A stretch of 25,483 bases of DNA from positions 1-25,483 of the IMG/VR virus record IMGVR_UViG_3300049448_000207. One strand, given 5' to 3'. Of this stretch, positions 15,273 through 21,695 are shown piece after piece. The stretch is from a virus. The position numbers and the translations under genes are program-made. Position 1 is the first letter of the stretch. Each line of letters starts with the position of its first letter. The notes beneath the pieces were generated by a model. It worked only from the letters and a program-made list of their open reading frames with translations, was not told the DNA's origin and did not search any database.

Positions 15273-15860
15273 CATGGGTTCCTTAGGTAGTGAGAACGCA
15301 CTAGTAGAATCTTGGGCGTCGAGCCTGAGCCCCACCTCTGAGCCAGAGCGGCCTTGTCCAGATGGCAGGAGAGCTACATGGTTGAGCCGGACTTGGCGTT
15401 GGATGGCGTCGTAGGGTTGGCCATTCCAACAACCGGGTGTCTCGTCGAGCTGGACTGTGTAGCCGCAGCTCAGCTCTTGAAGCTCGCCTGCATCGATACT
15501 GCGGATGGCTTGGGCGTCCTCTATCTGTAGGCGGGCTGATAGATATTGGGACGCTGATCGGCCCCTTTCAGGTGCCGCGTCCTGGACTGATTGCCCAACC
15601 TTCAGCGCTTTGACATTGGTCGGGGAGACCATCTCGCGAGGGTGACCAATGGTGATGGGGAGGCCCGCGGTCGCCGTCTCGAGTGCATCGCGGTGGAAGA
15701 CTTCCTCAGGAAGGCGAAGCTCACGGCGGATCGAACCGTTAGAGAGGTGGTACTCAAGGACGCCTGTGCGGGCGAGCCGGGAATCGAGTTGGACGAATCC
15801 CTGTGAGGTGCGGCGAGCTTTGCCTAACCGTGAACCGTCAAATCTAAGAACCTCTGCCAT
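14661..15860 (-). CDS. prohead protease, DUF2213, with scaffold domain
   Basis: The 399-residue protein has a DUF2213 protease-like domain at about 1-185: FHRDALETATAGLPITIGHP (36-55), then VKALKVGQSVQDA, the ELQELSCGYTVQLDETPG segment and PYDAIQRQVRLNHVALLPSG, matching a family in phage prohead operons. From about residue 196 follows a Gln/Glu-rich coiled-coil and a C-terminal basic segment, as in scaffolds. It would clip capsid parts during head maturation. Start: ATG 15860, or GTG one codon earlier. Three tandem 14-mers lie upstream. The active-site residues cannot be assigned from sequence alone. Confidence 0.83.
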   Translation of the reverse strand: MAEVLRFDGSRLGKARRTSQGFVQLDSRLARTGVLEYHLSNGSIRRELRLPEEVFHRDALETATAGLPITIGHPREMVSPTNVKALKVGQSVQDAAPERGRSASQYLSARLQIEDAQAIRSIDAGELQELSCGYTVQLDETPGCWNGQPYDAIQRQVRLNHVALLPSGQGRSGSEVGLRLDAQDSTSAFSLPKEPMMLIKFDQLDPAQPAQHEVSEAVAPLIEQLQQKLKTNEARLLELQAQLQAAQTKPQETPQGSPQGQKLDQKDVEQKLGAAEARADQAEKALQDFQKDLSQRIDARVELIAAAKRLLGPDFKHVGLTDRAIREAVLTKVGQRSDGKSDGWVEGAFEAVLARPAGSIDALGQLVVPKADSKDPIPESPDVRRSKALEAAHQAWNRK

Positions 15861-15880
15861 CACCTACGCGGGATACAGAA

Positions 15881-15922
15881 GGGTTAGCGACCCAGGGTTA
15901 GCGACCCAGGGTTAGCGACCCA
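15881..15922. repeat. three tandem 14-mers
   Basis: GGGTTAGCGACCCA occurs three times without change (15881-15894, 15895-15908, 15909-15922) in the gap between portal stop (15975) and protease start. Each unit has GGGT...ACCC ends and could make a small stem. There are no spacers. It may be an RNA structure, a protein-binding array or a slipped duplication. Confidence 0.85.
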
Positions 15923-15974
15923 GGGGGCGGCACCAACCAGCGAGCAGATTGCGGCCCCACCGGGTCGGGTGTCG

Positions 15975-17615
15975 CTACACCAAGGGTGCCGAAGCCGGTG
16001 GCGGAGCTGCTGGCGGTGGTGATGGTGGCGGAGCTTTGGGCAATGGAGGCGCCACCGGCGTGACCGTCACATCCCCGATCATTGAGCGAGCTACATCCTC
16101 AGAGAGACCGAAGAGGGCCGTGACCTGGGCGATAGCGGTGTCCTGACTGATCGTACCTTGGGCAACCTGCGTGATGATCTTGCCGATCGCATCGACCTGA
16201 GCGCCCACTGTACCGAGGTCTTTGTTGTTAGCTCCGCCCTCAACCAGGAGCGCATTCTCACCCTGCTCGAGCTGTTCATATAGAGCGGTGTCGATGCTCG
16301 TCTCCATTGACCAGCCATCGGGGCCGAAGCGATCGAGCGCCACATTGGAACTGGTGAGGACGCCACTGTTGAGGTAGATCTGGTCAGTCTCGGCGACAGT
16401 CTTACGGAGCGCTGCATCCTTCTCACCCTGTTGGGGATCTATGGGCGCGAACTCAAGGCGCCACATCTGAGGTTCTTGTTGTCCGCCCTCCGCGAGTAAC
16501 AATCGAACTAGATGTCTGAGGCGTGGGCGTATGACATCGCGCTGATAGATGGAGGCATCCCCGTAGGCGATCTCCAGATCAGATTTGCCCGTAGCGTTAA
16601 GCCCAGCGGGGGCTTGGCCGGCGAGCATCGTTACGGGGATTCGAGCGGCAGCGGCCAGCCTATTGAACAGCCGATCGAGCATATCGGGAACGCCCGCGAA
16701 GGTGGTGGCGACCTTTTCAAAGCGTTCCCCGTCGGCATCTATAACTAGCGCTGAGGCGTTGTTGCGGGCGTAGTTGATGGTGCGCATGCGCTTTTGGAAC
16801 TGGACTTCGCCGTTCTCAGACTCGAGAATGGCCATCAGATCCTTGACCGCGTAGACGCCCTGACTGGCATCGTGTAGCAGTCGGGTAGCGTCTGCCCACG
16901 CGAGGCCAAACTCACGGAGCACGTCGTAGACTGCATCCAGGATCGAGTAGTCCCAGTAGGCGTTGGCGAGCTTTTCAAAATCACCTGTGAGAACGCCCGG
17001 GAAGACGATTACCCGTGAGGCATGCACCTGGATCGACTCGTACTGAGCGCCCATTCGGTGATTGAACGAGTACAACGAGGGCTCCCCGAACCGGGGATCG
17101 GTAGGGTCTTGGTTGAACTCTGAGACCCGTGAGATGGCTCGACGATCGAATGCCTTGATGAAGTTGATCCGGCGGATGCCCTGAGGGTTGCCTTCGAGGT
17201 CAGTCTCGACTGGTTCCCAAGGTTGACGACCGTCATCGATACCTAACAGGAGGATGCCGCCGCCTGTGCAGAGGCCCCAGATTGCGGCTTCGAGCACGAG
17301 GGGTGTAACGCGTAGCTCCTCGATCCGCATATGGATGGCCTGCTCGCGAGGGTCGTCATCCTCGATGCAGACTTCCCACTTGTTCTTGAGAGCCAGGCCA
17401 GGCTTGAACGAGCAGATGAGCCTGGCGAGATCGTTGCCCATGAACAGGCCCATCGCCATCTGCGGGCTCATCGCCGTGGTCGGGCGGAACTGCGTCTCTG
17501 AGCGGACGTCTCGAGAGCCACCCAAGCCGAGCGTCACGTTAAGCCAGCCGTCGAGCCTGGCCTTAGCGGCCGTCATCGCTGAGGCAAATGTGGACTGGAG
17601 CTGGGTCTCACTCAT
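15975..17615 (-). CDS. portal protein, DUF1073-type
   Basis: From ATG 17615 the protein has 546 residues; a TTG six codons earlier (17633) is an alternative. The portal core shows AMSPQMAMGLFMGNDLARLI (about 48-67), LEAAIWGLCTGGGILLLGID, the stalk region and the diagnostic QAPAGLNATGKSDLEIAYG (near 340), which is a G.NATG.SD..Y motif of DUF1073 portals. It makes the dodecameric DNA gate at the capsid vertex. The C-terminus ends in a Pro/Ala-rich tail of about 25 residues. No terminase gene precedes it here. Confidence 0.9.
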   Translation of the reverse strand: MSETQLQSTFASAMTAAKARLDGWLNVTLGLGGSRDVRSETQFRPTTAMSPQMAMGLFMGNDLARLICSFKPGLALKNKWEVCIEDDDPREQAIHMRIEELRVTPLVLEAAIWGLCTGGGILLLGIDDGRQPWEPVETDLEGNPQGIRRINFIKAFDRRAISRVSEFNQDPTDPRFGEPSLYSFNHRMGAQYESIQVHASRVIVFPGVLTGDFEKLANAYWDYSILDAVYDVLREFGLAWADATRLLHDASQGVYAVKDLMAILESENGEVQFQKRMRTINYARNNASALVIDADGERFEKVATTFAGVPDMLDRLFNRLAAAARIPVTMLAGQAPAGLNATGKSDLEIAYGDASIYQRDVIRPRLRHLVRLLLAEGGQQEPQMWRLEFAPIDPQQGEKDAALRKTVAETDQIYLNSGVLTSSNVALDRFGPDGWSMETSIDTALYEQLEQGENALLVEGGANNKDLGTVGAQVDAIGKIITQVAQGTISQDTAIAQVTALFGLSEDVARSMIGDVTVTPVAPPLPKAPPPSPPPAAPPPASAPLV

Positions 17616-17663
17616 GCCATAGCCGACTAACAAGATGGTTACGGCAGAGGGGTGCGCGTGGGC

Positions 17664-17873
17664 TCAGCGGCGCAGAGCTTGATTTAGGAGGCCCGCGAGG
17701 GCGAGGCCACGGCCAGGCATCGCTCGGAATTCTGGGCCGCCCCTAATGGAATGCCGATGGTTGCCGACCTCGTGAGCGAACTGAGCCAGCCTCTGCGAGA
17801 GTTGATGCTGGCGATATCCGAGGACGATGAGGCCCAGCCCTTGAGCCACCGTGATAAGGATCAGAGCGATCAT
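17664..17873 (-). CDS. small one-helix membrane protein
   Basis: A 69-residue ORF starts MIALILITVAQGLGLIVLGY, a likely single membrane helix, followed by a Gln/Leu helix and a basic C-terminus (LLNQALRR). ATG 17873 has GGAG one base upstream, a poor distance. The product could be an unrecognised small phage membrane protein. It lies about 40 nt upstream of the portal and downstream of the large inverted repeat. I do not assign a function. Confidence 0.5.
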   Translation of the reverse strand: MIALILITVAQGLGLIVLGYRQHQLSQRLAQFAHEVGNHRHSIRGGPEFRAMPGRGLALAGLLNQALRR

Positions 17874-17883
17874 GCTCCGCGTT

Positions 17884-18002
17884 TACACCATCCAGGATGA
17901 TGAGGCCGTCCGGGTGATTCATGCCCCGCGTTCAGTTGGGGGTTGGGGATTTCCACCAACACCACACCCCGGGCGGCCATCCAGGCGTACACCATCCAGG
18001 AT
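17884..18002. repeat. 15-bp direct repeats upstream of the membrane protein
   Basis: TACACCATCCAGGAT lies at 17884-17898 and again at 17988-18002, 104 bp apart. A part (GCCATCCAGG) also occurs at 17976-17985. The second copy runs into the left arm of the large inverted repeat. Such repeats could be recombination or protein-binding sites. Apart from them I see no gene between 17874 and 18109. Confidence 0.65.
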
Positions 18003-18104
18003 CCGTCCCCCGCGATCCTTCTCTCTCGTGGCTTCTGATCTCGGATCTCAGAGAGAAGAAGAGAGAAGATGTGAGTGTATAGGAGCGCGGGGGACGGATC
18101 TTGG
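17996..18104. repeat. large inverted repeat with 19-bp arms
   Basis: The left arm 17996-18014 (CCAGGATCCGTCCCCCGCG) is the reverse complement of 18086-18104 at 18 of 19 positions, the inner 15 being perfect. The 71-nt interior carries a second set of complementary runs: CTTCTCTCT (18018-18026) against two copies of AGAGAGAAG (18050-18058, 18060-18068). The whole 109 nt can form an elaborate stem-loop. The right arm lies 6 nt after the stop of the 51-residue gene. There is no U-tract, so it is not a textbook terminator. Confidence 0.8.
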
Positions 18105-18109
18105 AACCG

Positions 18110-18265
18110 TTAGGGCAAGGCTCCGCGCTCGCCAAGCTCCCGGCGGATGTCGTCCAAGAGGCCTGTGTAGTATTGACGCAGGCGCCCTGAGTCAAAGAAG
18201 CGCAGCATGGCCAACAGATCCTCGGTGCTCGTGGTGCGGATCCGCTCGTAGAGGGATGTGCTCAT
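18110..18265 (-). CDS. 51-residue protein coupled to the recombinase
   Basis: This is a short reading frame from ATG 18265 to TAA 18112-18110. Its ATG overlaps the recombinase stop (ATGA, 18265-18262), so translation should be coupled. The protein is charged and helical, starting MSTSLYERIRTTSTEDLLAM, followed by LRFFDSGRLRQYYTGLLDDI and a short acidic/basic end. I do not recognise a family. Its coupling suggests it works with, or controls, the recombinase. It is followed by the 109-nt inverted repeat. Confidence 0.65.
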   Translation of the reverse strand: MSTSLYERIRTTSTEDLLAMLRFFDSGRLRQYYTGLLDDIRRELGERGALP

Positions 18266-18849
18266 GCTGCCGCCTTGGCGAGCGCTCGATGCAGTGTACC
18301 CACTCCACAGCCTAGGCGCTTGGCGGTCGCCTCGATTGAGAGCCCCTGCTTGCGGAGTTTGAACGCCTCGTCCAGGTCGACCGTGACCTTGGGTCGACCG
18401 AGCCTGATGCCATTACGGCGAGCCGTGTCTAGCCCCGCTGCTGAGCGCTCGATGAGGCGGGCTCGCTCTTGCTGGGCAGCCCAGGCAAAGACGGCGATCA
18501 AGAGAGGGCGGACTGGTGAGTCACGCTCCATCGAGAGCCAGGGCTCTGAGTAGCTGACCACTTGGCACTTGATGGCGTCGAGGTCGGTGATGGTCTTGAC
18601 CACGTGGGGCATGTTGCGACCCAGGCGGTCTATCGCCCAGCAGAGCACCACTTGGTAATCGCCACGGTGGGCACCCGCGAGCAGCTCATCCAAGCCCGCC
18701 CTCCTAGTCTTGGAGCCGCTCACCCGGTCGATGATGGGTTCGCCCACTAGGGTCAGACCACGGGCTGCCGCAATCTTCAGCAGGGCCGGCAGCTGGTTCT
18801 CGGGGCTCTGATCGGGGCGTGAGACTCGGAGATAGATCTTCGCTAGCAC
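18262..18849 (-). CDS. small serine recombinase (resolvase/invertase family)
   Basis: The 195-residue protein is full length for a small serine recombinase. The catalytic N-terminus is IYLRVSRPDQSPENQ, with R8 and the nucleophile S10. The DRLGR motif is at 74-78 and the family helix QQERARLIERS at 126-136. The C-terminal 35 residues (LRKQGLSIEATAKRLGCG) form a helix-turn-helix that binds DNA. Such enzymes cut both strands at short crossover sites to resolve or invert DNA. The start must be GTG 18849, since TAA lies two codons upstream. Target sites are not known; the inverted repeat and the 15-bp repeats downstream are candidates. Confidence 0.9.
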   Translation of the reverse strand: MLAKIYLRVSRPDQSPENQLPALLKIAAARGLTLVGEPIIDRVSGSKTRRAGLDELLAGAHRGDYQVVLCWAIDRLGRNMPHVVKTITDLDAIKCQVVSYSEPWLSMERDSPVRPLLIAVFAWAAQQERARLIERSAAGLDTARRNGIRLGRPKVTVDLDEAFKLRKQGLSIEATAKRLGCGVGTLHRALAKAAA

Positions 18850-18990
18850 CCCTTAGGGTAGCACAGATCCGCCATCAATCATTCGGTTCCGGAAGGCGAA
18901 AAGCTAGGGATTCTGGGGGCCTAACTTCTCGGATTCCTTGGCCAGGCTTTCCAGACTCGCGAGACGTATTTGGAAGACTAGGGGCTGTCC

Positions 18991-19305
18991 CTAACGAGTC
19001 CACTGCGCAGCGAACCGGCGGAGCTGATCCATCGCCCGGCGTACCCCGACCTCTGCCGCGACGCTGGCAATCAAGCTCTGGATGTGGGGCTCGCGAGCCC
19101 GGAAGAATCGGAGGTCTTCGTGGTCATCATCCCCGAGCGGCTCAGGCTGCTGCTGGACGCCCACGAGCATCGCCTCCATTGACCGCTGGGCATCGCCTAG
19201 GAGGCGGTGCAGTTCGACGTTCTCCTGCTTGAGCAGGGCCGTGCTTCTGGCCAGCTCGAGAAAGTGGCGGTTGGTCGGCGGGGGCTGGGGGCTGGGCATG
19301 CTCAC
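18991..19305 (-). CDS. unknown small protein, coiled-coil-like
   Basis: This 104-residue protein is not recognised. After a Pro-rich start (MSMPSPQPPPTNRH) comes a helical stretch LARSTALLKQENVELHRLLG with leucine heptads, and a basic C-terminal helix (VRRAMDQLRRFAAQWTR). The start is GTG 19305 overlapping the upstream stop (GTGA) or ATG 19299, which has AGGG 5 nt upstream. It precedes the recombinase by about 140 nt. No function is assigned. The gap 18850-18990 holds no gene that I can see. Confidence 0.6.
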   Translation of the reverse strand: MSMPSPQPPPTNRHFLELARSTALLKQENVELHRLLGDAQRSMEAMLVGVQQQPEPLGDDDHEDLRFFRAREPHIQSLIASVAAEVGVRRAMDQLRRFAAQWTR

Positions 19306-19862
19306 CCTACACCTGCCAGGATGGCGGCGAAGTCCTCGTCGAGATCAGGGATGGGCTCCGCTGGCGGCTCCGGAGCTGGCACCGGGATCGGGCTCTCATC
19401 CTCCGGGGCATCCAGCACAGGGTCTTGCTCGGGCTCGGGCTGGGCGGGGGGTGCCCATTCAAGTGGGCCGCGTCCATTGGGGATCGCCTGCATCGCAGCC
19501 TCACCGGCTTGGTAGGGAGCGGCGGAGAAGTTGTTCTGGGTATAGAGCTGGGCGGGGATCAAATCACCCATGCACCGCAGGAATATCTCGGCCAGGCCCC
19601 GGCGAATGAGCATCGCATTGGGGGTGCCAGGATTATCGAATCCGGCCCCGGCCATCCAGTCGGCCAAGTACATGAGGCGCATCTCCCGGTCGGTCACGAG
19701 CATCCTCGCGAGCGGACTAGGTAGGTAGTTCCGGGGCTTGGCCAAGATGTGCTCGACCACCTCGGTCACGGGCAGCGCGGTGGGGGCGACCAGCGACTCG
19801 GTCACCGCCTCCCTCGTGGGGCGGCCAGGAGGCTTCTGTCGAGGCGTATAGTTACGGGTCAT
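19302..19862 (-). CDS. unknown protein with acidic Pro-rich C-terminus
   Basis: The protein has 186 residues: a basic N-terminus (MTRNYTPRQKPPGRPTREAV), a helical core (MLVTDREMRLMYLADWMAGA, about 54-73) and a C-terminal Pro/Glu-rich linker (PPAQPEPEQDPVLDAPEDE) ending in DLDEDFAAILAGVG. I do not recognise the fold. Its position before the portal invites a small-terminase guess, but no helix-turn-helix or terminase motif is seen and no large subunit follows. ATG 19862 has no ribosome-binding site. It is divergent from the plus-strand gene at 19956. Confidence 0.6.
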   Translation of the reverse strand: MTRNYTPRQKPPGRPTREAVTESLVAPTALPVTEVVEHILAKPRNYLPSPLARMLVTDREMRLMYLADWMAGAGFDNPGTPNAMLIRRGLAEIFLRCMGDLIPAQLYTQNNFSAAPYQAGEAAMQAIPNGRGPLEWAPPAQPEPEQDPVLDAPEDESPIPVPAPEPPAEPIPDLDEDFAAILAGVG

Positions 19863-19955
19863 CTAACACAGGAGGTTCATTGAGAGAACTTTCCCCCATG
19901 GCTTCAGCTCGCGAGGGCCTGAGGGGATTTTTCCGCTATTGGTGTACTTGCCTTA

Positions 19956-20159
19956 ATGATCACTCTAAACCTCCTACACCCAGATCTACTCAATCAGATC
20001 GTCCTAGAGCGTCGCAAGGTTCGCCAGCGTGAGCACACCCGCAAGTGGAAGCTCTGCAACCCCAATGCTGTAAGAGGGCATAACGCTAGCTGGAGGGCGG
20101 CTCACCGCGAGCACCACAATAGCTATCACAGGGCATACCGTGCCAATCATAAGGGGTAG
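19956..20159 (+). CDS. small basic Arg/His-rich protein
   Basis: A 67-residue plus-strand ORF. After a leucine-rich start (MITLNLLHPDLLNQIV) comes a strongly basic part: ERRKVRQREHTRKWKLCNPN, then W46RAAHREHHNSYHRAYRANH. The W..AHRE..N.Y.RAYR.NH pattern is like the basic repeats that precede HNH nuclease domains and probably contacts DNA or RNA; no nuclease domain is present. No good ribosome-binding site precedes ATG 19956. The intergenic stretch 19863-19955 should hold divergent promoters, but I cannot point to a convincing one. Confidence 0.5.
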   Translation: MITLNLLHPDLLNQIVLERRKVRQREHTRKWKLCNPNAVRGHNASWRAAHREHHNSYHRAYRANHKG

Positions 20160-20269
20160 TGCCCCAATAGGAGGGGGTCTGAGAGGGGCGGGGCTTCGCC
20201 CGGCCTAGCTCAAGCGTTATGTCCAGTGCCCCCGGGCGGCTGAGAGCTGGGCAGCGACAGCGCGGTCAG

Positions 20270-20290
20270 AAACGAGTCTGACTCGTTTTT
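20270..20290 (+). terminator. rho-independent terminator-like hairpin
   Basis: AAACGAGT (20270-20277) pairs with ACTCGTTT (20281-20288) across CTG, and the run ends in five T. It lies about 110 nt after the plus-strand gene that ends at 20159. The preceding stretch 20160-20269 holds no gene but has a GC-rich hairpin near 20190 (GGGC-TTC-GCCC). The T-run also shows that the TTG at 20289 is an unlikely start for the next gene. Confidence 0.65.
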
Positions 20291-20302
20291 GGGTGCGCAA
20301 TC

Positions 20303-20352
20303 ATTGCCAAGTGGGCAACATTGGCAACATTGCCAGATGGCTACATTGCCAA
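20303..20352. promoter_or_regulatory. cluster of TTGCCA/TGGCAA operator-like half-sites
   Basis: TTGCCAA occurs at 20304-20310, TTGGCAA (same site, opposite strand) at 20321-20327, TTGCCA at 20330-20335 and TTGCCAA at 20346-20352, with GGGCAA at 20313-20318 as a weaker copy. All lie within 50 bp over the likely start of the RHH protein. Repeated half-sites with mixed orientation are typical of RHH operators, so autoregulation is plausible. Confidence 0.5.
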
Positions 20353-20618
20353 TGAGCAATCTTACCCAAGGTGTAGCCCAGCCCATGCCCTCCCCGAAGC
20401 TCTATTTCCGTTGCCCCCAGGGGCTCCATGACCGGTTCATCGGGCATTGTCTGGCTCAGGGGCTGTCACCCAGTGAGGCACTCAAGATGGCCGTCGAGCA
20501 ATGGTTGGGGCCTATTATTCTCGAGCTGTCACCCAGGCCTCCGGCTGACCTTGAGGCTATTCTCGCCGAGTTCCAGCGTCAGGGTGTGCTAACCATTGCT
20601 GACCCATCTCTAGAGTGA
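20337..20618 (+). CDS. ribbon-helix-helix (RHH) DNA-binding protein, putative
   Basis: From ATG 20337 the protein has 93 residues; ATG 20352 is equally possible. The frame is open to a TTG at 20289, but this is inside a terminator. The segment KLYFRCPQGLHDRFIGHCLA followed by QGLSPSEALKMAVEQWL resembles an RHH domain: a strand, then two helices with the G.S.SEA turn. Such proteins are dimeric repressors. Repeated TTGCCA half-sites lie over its start. It overlaps the following gene by GTGA (20615-20618). Family assignment is by pattern and is moderately sure. Confidence 0.65.
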   Translation: MATLPMSNLTQGVAQPMPSPKLYFRCPQGLHDRFIGHCLAQGLSPSEALKMAVEQWLGPIILELSPRPPADLEAILAEFQRQGVLTIADPSLE

Positions 20619-20818
20619 CCCGTCAGTCCGTTGCTCCAGATTGCGCCAATCATCACCATCGATGGCATATTGCCTATCTAGTCCAGCAGGGAACTTGGTT
20701 GCTAGCATTTGGCCATTGCCTCTATTGCGGCGCTCCCGGGGAGGGCGAAACTCCACAGGCTCAACCTGACCCAGTGGGTTGCATGCGTGTTGTGAGGCTG
20801 GCCGCGACCATGGTCTAA
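20615..20818 (+). CDS. small Cys/His protein, possibly zinc-binding
   Basis: The 67-residue protein starts at GTG 20615, overlapping the stop of the RHH gene (GTGA), so the two are translated together. C10, H13-H15, H18, H34, C35 and C38 (FGHCLYCGAP) could make one zinc site. No known family is recognised. Its stop codon overlaps that of the converging minus-strand gene by 3 nt. The role may be regulatory, together with the RHH protein. Confidence 0.55.
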   Translation: MTRQSVAPDCANHHHRWHIAYLVQQGTWLLAFGHCLYCGAPGEGETPQAQPDPVGCMRVVRLAATMV

Positions 20819-21138
20819 GACTCGGTTGCAGCCCGGATCTCTATCGCCTCGACCGTGCAATCGTAGGATTGGGCAGTTGCCTCCAGCCGCAAGACAGCGG
20901 TCAAGCCCCTAGCCTGTACCCTCTCTAGCTCTTGCTTCAACAGTCGGGCATCGACGAGGCTAATACCTCCAACTTCGATCGCCAGCTGATCCAGCATGTC
21001 ACATGCACCCTCTAGGGTCATTGACCGAGAGTCATCGATATCGACCTCGGGTAGACTCAACATGACCACCACCCTCGATGGATCGAAATAGGGGTCATCA
21101 AGTAGTTCTCGGATCTCATGAAGGAACAGGTCTGGCAT
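20815..21138 (-). CDS. unknown acidic protein
   Basis: From ATG 21138 (or GTG 21141) this 107-residue protein begins MPDLFLHEIRELLDDPYFDP, followed by RVVVMLSLPEVDIDDSRSM and a helical part (GACDMLDQLAIEVGG, LLKQELERVQARGLTAVLRL). It looks like a compact globular alpha/beta protein, but I do not recognise it. It lies 6 nt after the HNH gene in a minus-strand operon and converges with the Cys/His gene, where stops overlap. Confidence 0.6.
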   Translation of the reverse strand: MPDLFLHEIRELLDDPYFDPSRVVVMLSLPEVDIDDSRSMTLEGACDMLDQLAIEVGGISLVDARLLKQELERVQARGLTAVLRLEATAQSYDCTVEAIEIRAATES

Positions 21139-21147
21139 CACTCTACC

Positions 21148-21693
21148 CTAGGCAAGACGTTTGAACTTCCCGTGAAGCCGTTCAGCCGCGTGACAGTAGG
21201 CTTGGTATGCTTCTTCCTTGGTTGCAAAACAGCCTAGAGACGCGGTCTTACCCGCGATCGTGATCCTGGCGTTCCAGGGCCTTGTGGAATTGACCGAGCG
21301 CTTATCCCGGCGCACTCCCTTGATCTTTGCTTCATTGTTGCTCCTCAAGCATTGATTGCAGGCGTTCTGCGATGGCGTGGCCAATCTGAGATTGCTCAGT
21401 CGATTGTCGATGCGATTGCCATTGGCATGATCCACCCATAGACCCGATGGTATTGGGCCATTGTGTCGTTCCCAAATCGCCCGGTGGAGAAGCATCCGGT
21501 GGCTACCGATGAAATAGACTTTCCCTTGGTCGCGAGATGGGGCATGTGATGACCAATTCCACTGGGACGCCCAGCTAGCATCCTCTATGTCTATGATCAC
21601 ACTGAAGCCCTTGGTTGCCTCGATGAGGGCCGTCCCACTGAATGGCTCTTGATAGACGGCGCGCAGTGAATTGGTTCTGCCAGGCACGAGCAC
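21148..21693 (-). CDS. HNH homing endonuclease with AP2 domain
   Basis: The 181-residue protein has the N-terminal strand pair of HNH-AP2 nucleases (TKGFSVIIDIEDASWASQWN, about 27-46). The HNH core has H70-R71 (LLHRAIWERHNG), D88-H89 (WVDHANGNRIDNRLSNLR) and N97/N101. A C-terminal AP2 DNA-binding domain (KGVRRDKRS...RPWNARITI...GCFATKEEAYQAY...AERLHG) spans about 125-178. Such free-standing nucleases spread by cutting alleles that lack them. The start is GTG 21693, two bases after the upstream stop, so it has settled between genes without an obvious break. No intron is seen. Confidence 0.9.
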   Translation of the reverse strand: MLVPGRTNSLRAVYQEPFSGTALIEATKGFSVIIDIEDASWASQWNWSSHAPSRDQGKVYFIGSHRMLLHRAIWERHNGPIPSGLWVDHANGNRIDNRLSNLRLATPSQNACNQCLRSNNEAKIKGVRRDKRSVNSTRPWNARITIAGKTASLGCFATKEEAYQAYCHAAERLHGKFKRLA

Positions 21694-21695
21694 GA

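Noticed and set aside
17851-18315. Open frames 17851-18315 (+) and 17932-18195 (-)
   Set aside because: Both run through the large inverted repeat and have poor, Arg/Ser/Pro-rich composition; the coupled 51-codon frame is better.
19302-19862. Small terminase subunit
   Set aside because: No DNA-binding helix-turn-helix or terminase pattern is visible and no large subunit follows; position alone is not enough.
19880-20032. TTG-started plus-strand frame preceded by AGGAGG (19870-19875)
   Set aside because: The ribosome-binding site is striking but spacing is only 4 nt, the 50-residue product looks random and overlaps the 19956 gene in another frame.
20289-20336. TTG start at 20289 for the RHH gene
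   Set aside because: It lies in the T-run of a terminator-like hairpin and would translate the operator cluster.
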